Shown here: in pieces, positions 45,903-54,471 of the stretch
Position numbering within the stretch: the stretch's first letter is position 1
Layout of the letters: each line of letters starts with the position of its first letter
Assembly: GCF_009806555.1 (NCBI RefSeq)
Contig: NZ_VUOK01000048.1
Location: 176,473-240,472 of the forward strand
DNA length: 64,000 nucleotides
Direction of reading: 5' to 3'
From: Methylobacterium sp. 2A
GTDB lineage: Bacteria > Pseudomonadota > Alphaproteobacteria > Rhizobiales > Beijerinckiaceae
The notes under the pieces: model-generated
Told to the model about the DNA's origin: nothing
What the model saw: only the letters and a program-made list of their open reading frames with translations
Databases searched by the model: none
Translations under genes and position numbers: made by a program

Positions 45903-47174
45903 TCACGTGCCCGCCTTGCCCTCCGGCTGCGGCGTGACCCTGTCGCCATCGCGCAGGGAGGCCGGCGGCCCCACCACCACGCGCTCGTCCCCGGTCAGGC
46001 CCGCGCGCAATTCCAGAGCCGTCCGGGTCTGGCGGAAGATCGTCACCGGGCGCATCCGCGCCACGGTGCTGCCGTCCGCCCCCGTCTCGATCACCGCCAC
46101 GCGGGTCCCGTGCTGGTCGAAGATCAGGGCGTCGCTCGGCACGCTCACGGCGGGCGCGACCCGCGGGATCTCCAGCGTGATGGTGATGTAGAGCCCCGGC
46201 CGGAGCGCGCCGTCGGGGTTCGGGATATCGACCTGCGTGACCAGCGTGCGCGCGGAAGAAAGCAGCGTCGTCGACGAGCGCGAGACCTTTCCGGGAAAGA
46301 TTTTTCCGGGGATCTGCGCCACCTCGACCCGCGCGTCGAGCCCGTCGCGGACGCCGTCGGCGGCGTAGAGCGGCACGTTCACCGCCATGCGCAGCACGTC
46401 GTCCCGGTTCAGCGTCAGGAGCGGCGCGCCCGCGTTCGTGTCCGCCGTGACCGCGTCGCCGACATCGTTGTTGCGCGCCGTCACCACCCCGTCGAACGGC
46501 GCGCGGATCTCCTCGAAGCCGGTCAGCACCGCGAGCCGGCTGACCTGCGCCTCCTGGGCGGCGATGTTGGCCTCGGCGACCTTCACGGCGGCCTTGGCGG
46601 CGTCGACATTGGCGGTCTGGGTCAGAACCCCGGCCTGCGACGTGTCGGCGTTCTGCCGGGTCTCGACGCCGGTGCCGGCCAGCGTCGAGGTCCGCCGGTT
46701 GTTCGCATCGGCGAGGTGACGGTTGGCCTCGGCCTGATCGACCATCGCGCGGGCCTGGATCAGCGCCGCCTGGAGCTGCACCACCTGTGCCTGGGCCTGG
46801 ACGAGCTGCTGGTCGAGATCGGGGGCGCTGATCCGGAACAGCAGGTCGCCCTTCTTCACGTGCGAGCCGATATCGACCTTGCGCTCGACGATGTAGCCGG
46901 TCGCCCGCGGGTAGAGATTGGCCGTGTCGAAGGCCTGGGTCGTGCCGGTCTGGGTGAGGCTGAGGGGGCCGGAGGCCCGGGCGGCCTTGGCCACCCGTAC
47001 CGAAGGCGGCTTGATCTCGGCGGATTGCGGCGGGCTCGCCGCCCGGGACGCGTCCGGCCAGAAGCGGTATCCGAGGAGGCCGGCGCCGGCCAGCACCAGC
47101 ACCGCGAGCCAGATACGGCCGCTCCGCGCGGGCGGCCGGGCCTGGTCTGCGGCTGAGCTATCCCGGTCCGCCAT
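45903..47174 (-). CDS. RND-type periplasmic membrane fusion protein (HlyD/AcrA family), orphan
   Basis: Starting at ATG 47172-47174 (423 residues; GAGGGCAGG upstream), the protein has one N-terminal span (IWLAVLVLAGAGLLGYRFW). A split lipoyl domain follows (RATGYIVERKVDIGSHVKKGDLLFRI ... EEIRAPFDGVVTARNNDVGDAV) around a coiled-coil hairpin (about 105-195). Beta-barrel and membrane-proximal domains end the protein. Such adaptors link an inner-membrane pump to an outer-membrane channel. No RND pump or TolC-like gene is adjacent: downstream are the small genes and upstream a divergent oxalate decarboxylase. Its partner must be elsewhere, or the gene is a remnant of an operon. Confidence 0.9.
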   Translation of the reverse strand: MADRDSSAADQARPPARSGRIWLAVLVLAGAGLLGYRFWPDASRAASPPQSAEIKPPSVRVAKAARASGPLSLTQTGTTQAFDTANLYPRATGYIVERKVDIGSHVKKGDLLFRISAPDLDQQLVQAQAQVVQLQAALIQARAMVDQAEANRHLADANNRRTSTLAGTGVETRQNADTSQAGVLTQTANVDAAKAAVKVAEANIAAQEAQVSRLAVLTGFEEIRAPFDGVVTARNNDVGDAVTADTNAGAPLLTLNRDDVLRMAVNVPLYAADGVRDGLDARVEVAQIPGKIFPGKVSRSSTTLLSSARTLVTQVDIPNPDGALRPGLYITITLEIPRVAPAVSVPSDALIFDQHGTRVAVIETGADGSTVARMRPVTIFRQTRTALELRAGLTGDERVVVGPPASLRDGDRVTPQPEGKAGT

Positions 47175-47344
47175 CCTGCCCTCGGGCGCGCTGCGCCCCA
47201 CCGCGGGCCAAGTGCCCGCCCGGTGCTGTGTTCATCATATAGTCCGCGGACCGGGTCCGGGCGAGATGCCGCACTGCACGATCCGGACCGGATCCTCCGG
47301 TCCCGCACTCCGTTATTGACCCAAACAGCAGGGTTCGAGCGACG

Positions 47345-48565
47345 ATGACCGAGATCTCCAGGCGCGCCATCATCGCCGCGGCCGGGGGCGCGATGGTGGC
47401 GTCCCGCGCGGCGGCGCAATCCTCCGATCCGGTTCTGCCCGAGCGCGGCGACAAGGGCGCCGACATCCTCGGGCCGCGCAACAAGCCGCGGGCCGGCGAG
47501 GAGCCCTTCACCCTGGCCCCGCCCGCCACCGACCACGGCACGATGCCCAACCTGAAATGGTCGTTCACCGACAGCCACATGCGGCTGGAGAAGGGCGGCT
47601 GGGCGCGCCAGACCACGATCCGCGAATTGCCGGTCTCGAAGGCCATGGCCGGGGTCAACATGCGGCTCAAGGCCGGCGCGGTCCGCGAGATGCACTGGCA
47701 CAAGGAGGCCGAGTGGGCCTACATGATCAAGGGCAAGGCCCGGATCACCGCGATCGATCAGGACGGGCGCACCTTCGCGGACGATGTCGGCGCGGGCGAC
47801 CTCTGGTACTTCCCGGGCGGCATCCCCCACTCGATCCAGGGGCTTTCCGCCGACGGGGTCGATGGCTGCGAGTTCCTGCTCGTGTTCGACGACGGCGCCT
47901 TCTCGGAGGATTCCACCTTCCTGCTGACCGACTGGCTGGCGCACACGCCGACCGACATCCTGGCCAAGAATTTCGGATTGCCGGAGAGCGCCTTCGCCAA
48001 GGTTCCTCAGAAGGAGCTTTACATCTTCCCCGGCCCGATGCCGGGGCCGCTCGCGGCCGACAAGATGGGCGGCTCCGGGCCGGTGCCGAAGAGCTTCAGC
48101 CACCGGATGCTGGCGCAGGAGCCGCTCCGGACCAAGGGCGGCAGCGTGCGCATCACCGATTCCACGGTGTTCCCGGCCTCGGTGACCATCGCGGCGGCCC
48201 TGGTCGAGGTCGAGCCCGGCGGCCTGCGCGAGCTGCACTGGCACCCGAACGGCGACGAGTGGCAGTACTACCTCTCGGGCCAGGGCCGGATGACGGTGTT
48301 CGGCTCCGAGTCGAAGGCCCGCACCTTCGACTATCAGGCCGGCGACGTCGGCTACGTGCCCTTCGCCATGGGCCACTACATCGAGAATACCGGCGACACG
48401 ACGCTGACCTTCCTGGAGATGTTCAAGAGCCCGCGCTACGCCGACATCTCGCTGACCCAATGGCTGGCGCTGACCCCGCATCCCCTGGTGGAGGCCCATA
48501 CCGGGATGGATCCGAAGCAGGTCGAGGCCCTGTCGGAGACCAAATCGCCGGTTGTGCCCGGTTGA
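47345..48565 (+). CDS. oxdC: Oxalate decarboxylase, bicupin, with twin-arginine-like signal
   Basis: The 406-residue protein begins with a signal containing SRRAIIAAAGGAMVASRAAAQ, consistent with Tat export of a folded metalloprotein. Cupin 1 binds Mn through HWHKEAEW and the later GGIPHS; cupin 2 uses HWHPNGDEW and FAMGHY. The active-site lid reads FSEDSTFLLTDW, which corresponds to the SENS-type lid of Bacillus OxdC with its catalytic Glu kept. It converts oxalate to formate and CO2. In a methylotroph-like host the formate could feed C1 metabolism (inference). Confidence 0.92.
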   Translation: MTEISRRAIIAAAGGAMVASRAAAQSSDPVLPERGDKGADILGPRNKPRAGEEPFTLAPPATDHGTMPNLKWSFTDSHMRLEKGGWARQTTIRELPVSKAMAGVNMRLKAGAVREMHWHKEAEWAYMIKGKARITAIDQDGRTFADDVGAGDLWYFPGGIPHSIQGLSADGVDGCEFLLVFDDGAFSEDSTFLLTDWLAHTPTDILAKNFGLPESAFAKVPQKELYIFPGPMPGPLAADKMGGSGPVPKSFSHRMLAQEPLRTKGGSVRITDSTVFPASVTIAAALVEVEPGGLRELHWHPNGDEWQYYLSGQGRMTVFGSESKARTFDYQAGDVGYVPFAMGHYIENTGDTTLTFLEMFKSPRYADISLTQWLALTPHPLVEAHTGMDPKQVEALSETKSPVVPG

Positions 48566-48638
48566 CGCGCCCCGGAACTTGGCGCGACCTCGATACGTCG
48601 ACCGTGTAGACGGATCGATCCCTTTTACGGAGAGCCCC

Positions 48639-48977
48639 ATGCGCGCCGCATCCCGCGCGCTGCTTGCCCTGGCGCTCGCCCTTCCGGCGGGCACCGCCCG
48701 GGCGCAGGTGCAGCAGAACGATCCGAACGCGGCCAATGCCTCGTTCGCCCTGCAGAGCCAGATCCGCACGCTCAACCAGCAGCGGGTCACGGATTACAAC
48801 ACGCTGAACCAGTCGATCCAGCGCAACGTCCAGTTCGAGTCCTTCGGGCCGGTCCTGCCCTACCGGGGCCTCTATGGCGGCCACCAAGCGGGGCATCTTG
48901 TCGGGCGCCATGTCGGCACCCGTGGGTTCGTCCGGCGCGGCGGCGGCATCAACACGAGCGTGTGCACCGGCTGCTGA
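48639..48977 (+). CDS. Small exported protein of unknown function
   Basis: ATG 48639 follows ACGGAGAG (112 residues). The N-terminus is a signal peptide (MRAASRALLALALALPAGTA, cleavage near ARA-QV). The mature part is Asn/Gln-rich (QQNDPNAANASFALQSQIRTLNQQ) and ends with a Gly/His/Arg stretch and CTGC. I know no function. It lies 73 bases after oxdC in the same orientation and may be co-transcribed with it. Confidence 0.65.
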   Translation: MRAASRALLALALALPAGTARAQVQQNDPNAANASFALQSQIRTLNQQRVTDYNTLNQSIQRNVQFESFGPVLPYRGLYGGHQAGHLVGRHVGTRGFVRRGGGINTSVCTGC

Positions 48978-49000
48978 GCGGCCGGGAAACCTGCGCAGAG

Positions 49001-49030
49001 CGGGGAAAGCCCGAAAAAAACCTTTCCCCG
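49001..49030. terminator. Hairpin after the small exported protein gene
   Basis: The arms CGGGGAAAG (49001-49009) and CTTTCCCCG (49022-49030) flank an A-rich loop. It lies between the small exported gene and purD and probably ends the upstream message. Confidence 0.55.
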
Positions 49031-49073
49031 CCAGCAGGCTTCGCCCAGAACCTGGGTTCATGGTGGCGTACGC

Positions 49074-50348
49074 ATGAATATCCTGCTGATCGGTTCGGGC
49101 GGCCGCGAGCACGCCCTGGCCTGGCGACTGGCCCAGAGTCCCCTCTGCACCCGGCTGTTCACGGCGCCCGGCAATCCCGGCACCGCCCGCCACGGCACCA
49201 ACCGGCCCGACCTGACGGTCACCGACCACGCCACGGTGGCGGCCTTCTGCGCCGCGGAATCGATCGGCCTTGTGGTGGTCGGCCCCGAGGCGCCCCTGGT
49301 CGCCGGGCTGGTCGATGACTTGAAGGCCGCCGGGATCCGCGCCTTCGGCCCGACCCGCGACGCCGCCCGGCTCGAAGGCTCGAAGGGCTTCACCAAGGAT
49401 CTCTGCGCCGCCTGCGGCATCCCGACCGCCGCCTTCGCGCGCTTCACCGCGCTGGAGCCGGCCCTGGCCTATGTCCGCCAGCAGGGCGCCCCGATCGTCG
49501 TGAAGGCCGACGGGCTCGCGGCCGGCAAGGGCGTCACCGTCGCCGAGACCCTGGACCAGGCCGAGGACGCGCTCACCGCCCTGTTCGCCGAGCCCGGCGC
49601 CGAGGTGGTGGTCGAGGAATGCCTGTTCGGCGAGGAGGCGAGTTTTTTTGCACTCTGCGACGGCACCCGGGCGATCCCGCTCGGCACCGCGCAGGACCAC
49701 AAGCGCGTGTTCGACGGCGACCGCGGTCCCAATACCGGCGGCATGGGCGCCTATTCCCCGGCCCGGGTGGTCACCCCGGAGATCGAGGCCCGGGTCATGG
49801 CGGAGATCATCGCGCCGACGCTCGCCGGCATGCGGGCGCGGGGCTGCCCGTTCACCGGCATCCTCTATGCCGGCCTGATGCTCACCGCGGACGGCCCGAA
49901 GCTCATCGAGTACAACACCCGCTTCGGCGACCCCGAGGCGCAGGTGCTGATGCCGCGCCTCGCCTCCGACCTCGTGCCGGCCCTGCTCTCGGCCTGCGAC
50001 GGCGACCTCTCCGGCGTGAGCCTCGAATTCGACGCCCACCGCGCTGCCCTCACCGTGGTGATGGCGGCGGCCGGCTATCCCGGGGCCGTGGTGCGCGGCT
50101 CGGTGATCCGGGGCATCGAGGCGGCCGAGGGCGATGGCGTCCACGTGTTCCAGGCTGGCACCCGGGCCGAGAACGGGCAGCTGCTGGCCGATGGCGGCCG
50201 GGTTCTGGCGGTCACGGCGCTCGGCGACAGCGTCACGGATGCCAAGGATCGCGCCTACGCGGCGGTGGCGCGGATCGACTGGCCGGAAGGGTTCTGCCGG
50301 CGCGACATCGGCTATCGGGCCGTGGCGCGGGAGGCCGGACAGGGCTGA
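49074..50348 (+). CDS. purD: Phosphoribosylamine-glycine ligase
   Basis: The 424-residue protein opens MNILLIGSGGREHALAWRL, the PurD signature. The ATP-grasp domain includes GPTRDAARLEGSKGFTKDLC, VVKADGLAAGKGV and EEASFFALCDG. LGTAQDHKRVFDGDRGPNTGGMGAYSP and KLIEYNTRFGDPEAQVLMPR complete the family pattern. It catalyses the second step of purine synthesis. The gene stands alone and is convergent with ggt. Confidence 0.97.
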   Translation: MNILLIGSGGREHALAWRLAQSPLCTRLFTAPGNPGTARHGTNRPDLTVTDHATVAAFCAAESIGLVVVGPEAPLVAGLVDDLKAAGIRAFGPTRDAARLEGSKGFTKDLCAACGIPTAAFARFTALEPALAYVRQQGAPIVVKADGLAAGKGVTVAETLDQAEDALTALFAEPGAEVVVEECLFGEEASFFALCDGTRAIPLGTAQDHKRVFDGDRGPNTGGMGAYSPARVVTPEIEARVMAEIIAPTLAGMRARGCPFTGILYAGLMLTADGPKLIEYNTRFGDPEAQVLMPRLASDLVPALLSACDGDLSGVSLEFDAHRAALTVVMAAAGYPGAVVRGSVIRGIEAAEGDGVHVFQAGTRAENGQLLADGGRVLAVTALGDSVTDAKDRAYAAVARIDWPEGFCRRDIGYRAVAREAGQG

Positions 50349-50363
50349 AAAGTCCCGGTTTCA

Positions 50364-50471
50364 AAAGGTCTTCGACCTTTTGCCGGTGCAGGGTGGAACC
50401 CTGCTGGGCCGGGGCGAAGCCCGAGCTTCGGGGCTCCGCCCCAAACCCCGCCAAAGGGCTGAGCCCTTTGG
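50364..50471. terminator. Chain of hairpins between convergent purD and ggt
   Basis: At least four hairpins follow each other: AAAAGGTC-TTC-GACCTTTT (50364-50382), GCAGGGT-GGA-ACCCTGC (50389-50405), GGGGC-TCC-GCCCC (50430-50442) and CCAAAGGGCT-G-AGCCCTTTGG (50451-50471). The first has A and T runs on both sides and can act as a terminator in both directions. The last is shared with 60658-60679. Confidence 0.75.
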
Positions 50472-50478
50472 GAACCCG

Positions 50479-52260
50479 TTACTCCCCCACCGCCGCCCCG
50501 GCCGGCCTCCGGTTGTCGTTGGCGCCGTAGAGCAGGCCCGGGCGCATGCGCTGCGTGCGCGAGGCGTCGTTGCCCGACGAGGCTGCCTCCGGGGCGTCCG
50601 GCGCGGCGGCGCGCACCGCGATCAGCTCCTCCGCGCCCCAGGGCTTCTGCTCGACGATCGTGTGGCCCATGCCGCGCAGGATCCCTTTCGTATCCGCCGA
50701 GAGCGCGAAGGGCTCGGCATAGACCGTGTCGGGCAGCCATTGATGGTGGATGCGCGGGGCGTCCACCGCCTCCTGCGGTTCCATGCCGAAGTCGAGCATG
50801 TTGATCAGCGTCTGCGCGTTGATCGTGATGATCCGCGAGCCCCCCGGCGAGCCCGCCACCAGCCCCACCTTGCCGTCGCGCAGCACGATCGTGGGGGACA
50901 TCGAGGAGAGCGGACGCTTGCCCGGCTGGATCGCGTTCTTCGTGCCCTGAACGAGGCCGAACAGGTTCGGCACCCCGGTCTTGACCGTGAAATCGTCCAT
51001 CTCGTCGTTGAGGAAGAAGCCCGTGTCGCCGGCGATCACCCCGGCGCCGAAATAGCCGTTGATCGTGTAGGTGAGCGAGGCGGCGTTGCCGGCCTTGTCC
51101 ATCACCGAGATGTGGGTGGTCTCAGGCCTCTCGTGCGTCTCCAGGCCCGGATCCGGGTGGATCTCGGCCGAGGGGGTCGCCCGGTCCGGCCGGATCGAGG
51201 CCCGGAGTTTTTCCGCATAGGCCGGCGACAGCAGCCGGGCGACGGGATTTTCGACGAAGGCCGGGTCGCCCAGCAGCAGGTTGCGGTCGGCATAGGCGCG
51301 CCGCATCGCCTCGACCATCAGGTGCACGGTGCGGGCGGAGTTGAACCCCGCCGCCCGCAGGTCGTAGCCGTCGAGGATGCCGAGGATCTCGCAGAGCGTG
51401 ACGCCGCCGGACGAGGGCGGGGGCGCCGACAGGATCGTCGCGCCCCGGTAGCGGCAGGTCAGCGGCTCCGACTCGGTCACCGTGTAGGCCGCGAAATCGG
51501 CCGCATTCAGCAGGCCGCCCCCCGCCCGGGAGGCTGCCTCCACGGCCTGCGGGATCGCGCCCTTGTAGAACGCGTCCGCGCCGTGCCCGGCGATGGCCTC
51601 AAGGGTGCGGGCGAGATCCGCCTGGATCAGCCGGTCTCCGGGCCGCCAGGGAGTCCCGTCCGGCCGCAGGAAGATGCGGGCGACGTTCTCCTGCCCGGCG
51701 AACAGCTTGGTGCCGGATTCGAGGATGTCGGTGTCGCCGCGGGTCAGCACGAACCCGTCACGGGCGAGCGCGATCGCCGGCGCCATCACCTGCGCGAGCG
51801 GCAGGGTGCCGTAGCGAGCAAGCGCCGTGTTCAGGCCGAGCACCGTCCCGGGCACGCCGGCCGCCTTCCAGCCGCGCAGGCTCGCGCCCTTCACGACGTT
51901 GCCGGCGGCGTCGAGATACATGTCGCGGGTGGCCGCCGCCGGGGCGGTTTCGCGAAAATTGATGAAGCGGCTCCGGCCGTCGGCCGCATGCAGCACTAGG
52001 AAGCCGCCGCCGCCGAGATTGCCGCAGCACGGGTTCACCACCGCCTCGGCATAGGCCACCGCCACCGCGGCATCGACGGCGTTGCCGCCGGCCTTCAGGA
52101 TGTCGGCGCCCACCTGCGAGGCGAGGCGCTGGGACGAGACCACCATCCCGTTCCCGGCCTCCACGGCCGGCCCCGAGGCGGCCCGGGCCGGGGTGCTGCC
52201 GAAGGGGATGCCGAAGGCGAGCAGGGCGGCCAGGGTCAGCGCGCGTGCGGGTGCGATCAT
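50479..52260 (-). CDS. ggt: Gamma-glutamyltransferase
   Basis: The start at ATG 52258-52260 follows GGAGAGGGCAGGG (593 residues). A signal peptide (about 1-28, cleavage near ARA-AS) precedes VSSQRLASQVGADILKAGGNAVDAA. The autocatalytic cleavage site is at the Thr of ETTHISVMDKAGNA, which becomes the N-terminal nucleophile of the small subunit. PLSSMSPTIVL and GSPGGSRIITI complete the active site. It cleaves or transfers the gamma-glutamyl group of glutathione in the periplasm. A possible earlier start (52347) would disturb the signal peptide. Confidence 0.95.
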   Translation of the reverse strand: MIAPARALTLAALLAFGIPFGSTPARAASGPAVEAGNGMVVSSQRLASQVGADILKAGGNAVDAAVAVAYAEAVVNPCCGNLGGGGFLVLHAADGRSRFINFRETAPAAATRDMYLDAAGNVVKGASLRGWKAAGVPGTVLGLNTALARYGTLPLAQVMAPAIALARDGFVLTRGDTDILESGTKLFAGQENVARIFLRPDGTPWRPGDRLIQADLARTLEAIAGHGADAFYKGAIPQAVEAASRAGGGLLNAADFAAYTVTESEPLTCRYRGATILSAPPPSSGGVTLCEILGILDGYDLRAAGFNSARTVHLMVEAMRRAYADRNLLLGDPAFVENPVARLLSPAYAEKLRASIRPDRATPSAEIHPDPGLETHERPETTHISVMDKAGNAASLTYTINGYFGAGVIAGDTGFFLNDEMDDFTVKTGVPNLFGLVQGTKNAIQPGKRPLSSMSPTIVLRDGKVGLVAGSPGGSRIITINAQTLINMLDFGMEPQEAVDAPRIHHQWLPDTVYAEPFALSADTKGILRGMGHTIVEQKPWGAEELIAVRAAAPDAPEAASSGNDASRTQRMRPGLLYGANDNRRPAGAAVGE

Positions 52261-52531
52261 CCCTGCCCTCTCCGGTGCGGGTTCCGCGCCGCCATATAGG
52301 GGATCACACGCCAGAGTCGCTGTCGCCCAACGCAGCAGCATCCTCACGTCATCCAGGCCGCGACCGCACGCTTCGTCGCCCTGCCCCGTATCGCGGGCCG
52401 AAGGGCGCCGAAAATCCCATCGGCACGGGCCGGGACGCCGTTCGGCTCACGGCTTGTCAGGATGCGGATCCGGATGGAAAGACCGGTTCAGATCAGGCCC
52501 CGCCTTCGCGCCGGGGCCGGCGGCGGGTAGA

Positions 52532-53623
52532 ATGCAGCCGAACGAGGAGATCCAACGCGTGCAGACAACCGTGCTCGGCATCGAGACCACCTGCGACGAG
52601 ACCGCAGCCGCCGTGGTCTCGATCGACGCGGACGGCCTCGCGCAGATCCGCGCCAACGAGGTGCTGAGCCAGATCGCCGAGCACGCGGCCTATGGCGGCG
52701 TCGTGCCCGAGATCGCCGCCCGCGCCCACGTGGAGGTTCTGGACCGCCTGATCGCCCGCGCCCTCGAAAAGGCAGGGATCGGCTTGCCCGATCTCGACGG
52801 GATCGCGGTGGCGGCCGGGCCGGGGCTGATCGGCGGCGTGCTGGTCGGCCTCGTCACCGCCAAGACCCTGGCGCTCGTGACCCGCAAGCCGCTGCTCGCC
52901 GTGAACCATCTGGAGGCCCACGCCCTCACGGCCCGGCTGACCGACGGAATCGCCTTCCCGTATCTGCTGCTGCTGGTCTCGGGCGGCCACACCCAGCTTC
53001 TCGCCGTGCGCGGCGTCGGCGATTACGTCCGGCTCGGCTCCACCATCGACGACGCCATCGGCGAGGCCTTCGATAAGGCTGCCAAGCTCCTCGGCCTCGG
53101 CTATCCCGGCGGCCCCGAGGTCGAGCGCATGGCCGAGGCCGGCGATCCCGAGCGCTTCGCCCTGCCCCGGCCGATGCTGGGCCGGCGCGAGGCCGACTTC
53201 TCGCTCTCCGGGCTCAAGACCGCCCTGCGGATCGAGGCGGAACGAATCGCCCCGCTCGCCGAGCGCGACGTCGCCGATCTCTGCGCCGGTTTCCAGGCCG
53301 CGGTGGTCGATGTCGTGGTCGACCGCACCCGGGTTGCGCTCCGCGCCTTCTCGGGCGTGGCCGGGCGGCCGACCGCCCTGGTGGCCGCGGGGGGCGTGGC
53401 GGCCAACGGCGCGGTGCGCCGGGCGCTCGCCGCGCTCGCCGGCGAGGCGGGGTTGAGCTTCGTCGCCCCGCCCCTGCAGCTCTGCGGCGACAACGGCGCG
53501 ATGATCGCCTGGGCCGGTCTGGAGCGCCTGCGCCTCGGCCTGGTGGACGACCTGACCGCCCCGGCCCGGCCGCGCTGGCCGCTCTCGGCCGATCCGGCCG
53601 CCGCGGCGGTTCAGGCCGGATGA
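52532..53623 (+). CDS. tsaD: tRNA N6-threonylcarbamoyladenosine transferase (TsaD)
   Basis: The 363-residue protein shows VLGIETTCDETAAAVV, PEIAARAHVE, GPGLIGGVLVGL, NHLEAH (metal-binding His pair) and LLLVSGGHTQLL. DDAIGEAFDKAAKLLGLGYPGGPEVE and GGVAANGAVR follow. It completes the t6A modification of tRNAs that read ANN codons, together with TsaB, C and E encoded elsewhere. GTG 52559, with GAGGAGA nine bases upstream, is a serious alternative start (354 residues). Its stop overlaps the ATG of the next gene. Confidence 0.96.
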   Translation: MQPNEEIQRVQTTVLGIETTCDETAAAVVSIDADGLAQIRANEVLSQIAEHAAYGGVVPEIAARAHVEVLDRLIARALEKAGIGLPDLDGIAVAAGPGLIGGVLVGLVTAKTLALVTRKPLLAVNHLEAHALTARLTDGIAFPYLLLLVSGGHTQLLAVRGVGDYVRLGSTIDDAIGEAFDKAAKLLGLGYPGGPEVERMAEAGDPERFALPRPMLGRREADFSLSGLKTALRIEAERIAPLAERDVADLCAGFQAAVVDVVVDRTRVALRAFSGVAGRPTALVAAGGVAANGAVRRALAALAGEAGLSFVAPPLQLCGDNGAMIAWAGLERLRLGLVDDLTAPARPRWPLSADPAAAAVQAG

Positions 53624-54471
53624 GTGAGGCGGCGCGGCGCGCGTATTGGCGCGATCTGGTCGAGCGCCGCCTGCCCGGGGCCGCCCGGCCGGACTGGCCG
53701 GTGCGCCTCGACCATTGCTTCGCGCGGATCCTCCTCGACAACACCTGCGGCGGCCCCTGGCGCGACCATGTCCGCCCGCCGGCCCACGTCAACACGCCGC
53801 TCGATCGGTTGGAAGCGGCCATCGCGTTGGGCGAGGCCGTGCTCGCCGGCCAGGCAGATCTCGCCCTCCTGAACCGCCGCTCCCTGGCGTGGCGCGGCAA
53901 GATCGCGTGCGCCGCAATTCCCGATTCCCTCCGGGACGGCGATCTGATCCTGCGCCGCTGGCATCCGGAGGACACCGCGCCCTTCGCGGCGCTCAACGCC
54001 GACCCGGCGGTGATGGCCTATCTCCCGCGGCCGCGGACCGAGGCGGAGAGCGCCGCCGAGGCGCGCACCCACGATCTGCGCTTCGTGGCCGACGGCTTTG
54101 GACCCTGGGCCGTCGAGCGGGACGGGCGGTTCGCCGGCTTCGTCGGCGCCTTCCGGATCATGCGGGCCATGCCGTTCCCGGGCGGCGAGCGGGTCGGCGC
54201 GACGACCGAACTGGGCTGGCGTCTGGCGCGGGACGCCTGGGGCCGCGGCATCGCCACCCGGGCGGCGCGGCTGACGCTCGCCGACCTTGCCGGGCGCTGC
54301 GGCCTCCGCGCCGTCGTGGCCTATACGGCCGCCGGAAACGACCGCTCCCGGGCGGTGATGGAGCGCCTCGGCATGGTCCCGGCCGGAACTTTTCCGCATC
54401 CGGCGGTGCCGGACGGGCCGTTGCGCCTCCACCGCCTCTATCGGCTCGAATTCTCTGAGGTCACGGCATGA
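53620..54471 (+). CDS. GNAT acetyltransferase with N-terminal fused helical domain
   Basis: The 283-residue protein has two parts. Residues about 1-100 (RDLVERRLPGAARPDWPVRLDHCFARILLDNTCGGPW ... LALLNRRSLAWRGK) resemble a small alphaproteobacterial protein usually found alone. Residues about 105-283 are a GNAT domain of the RimJ/RimL type (LILRRWHPEDTAPFAALNADPAVMAYL; ELGWRLARDAWGRGIATRAARL for acetyl-CoA binding; NDRSRAVMERLGM). Substrate unknown. ATGA overlaps at both ends tie it to tsaD and gpsA, so the three are one translational unit. Confidence 0.82.
   Translation: MSEAARRAYWRDLVERRLPGAARPDWPVRLDHCFARILLDNTCGGPWRDHVRPPAHVNTPLDRLEAAIALGEAVLAGQADLALLNRRSLAWRGKIACAAIPDSLRDGDLILRRWHPEDTAPFAALNADPAVMAYLPRPRTEAESAAEARTHDLRFVADGFGPWAVERDGRFAGFVGAFRIMRAMPFPGGERVGATTELGWRLARDAWGRGIATRAARLTLADLAGRCGLRAVVAYTAAGNDRSRAVMERLGMVPAGTFPHPAVPDGPLRLHRLYRLEFSEVTA

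Noticed and set aside
50364..50471. CRISPR-like or riboswitch-like structure between purD and ggt
   Set aside because: The hairpins differ in sequence, have no regular spacers and lie between two stop codons, so termination is the simpler reading.
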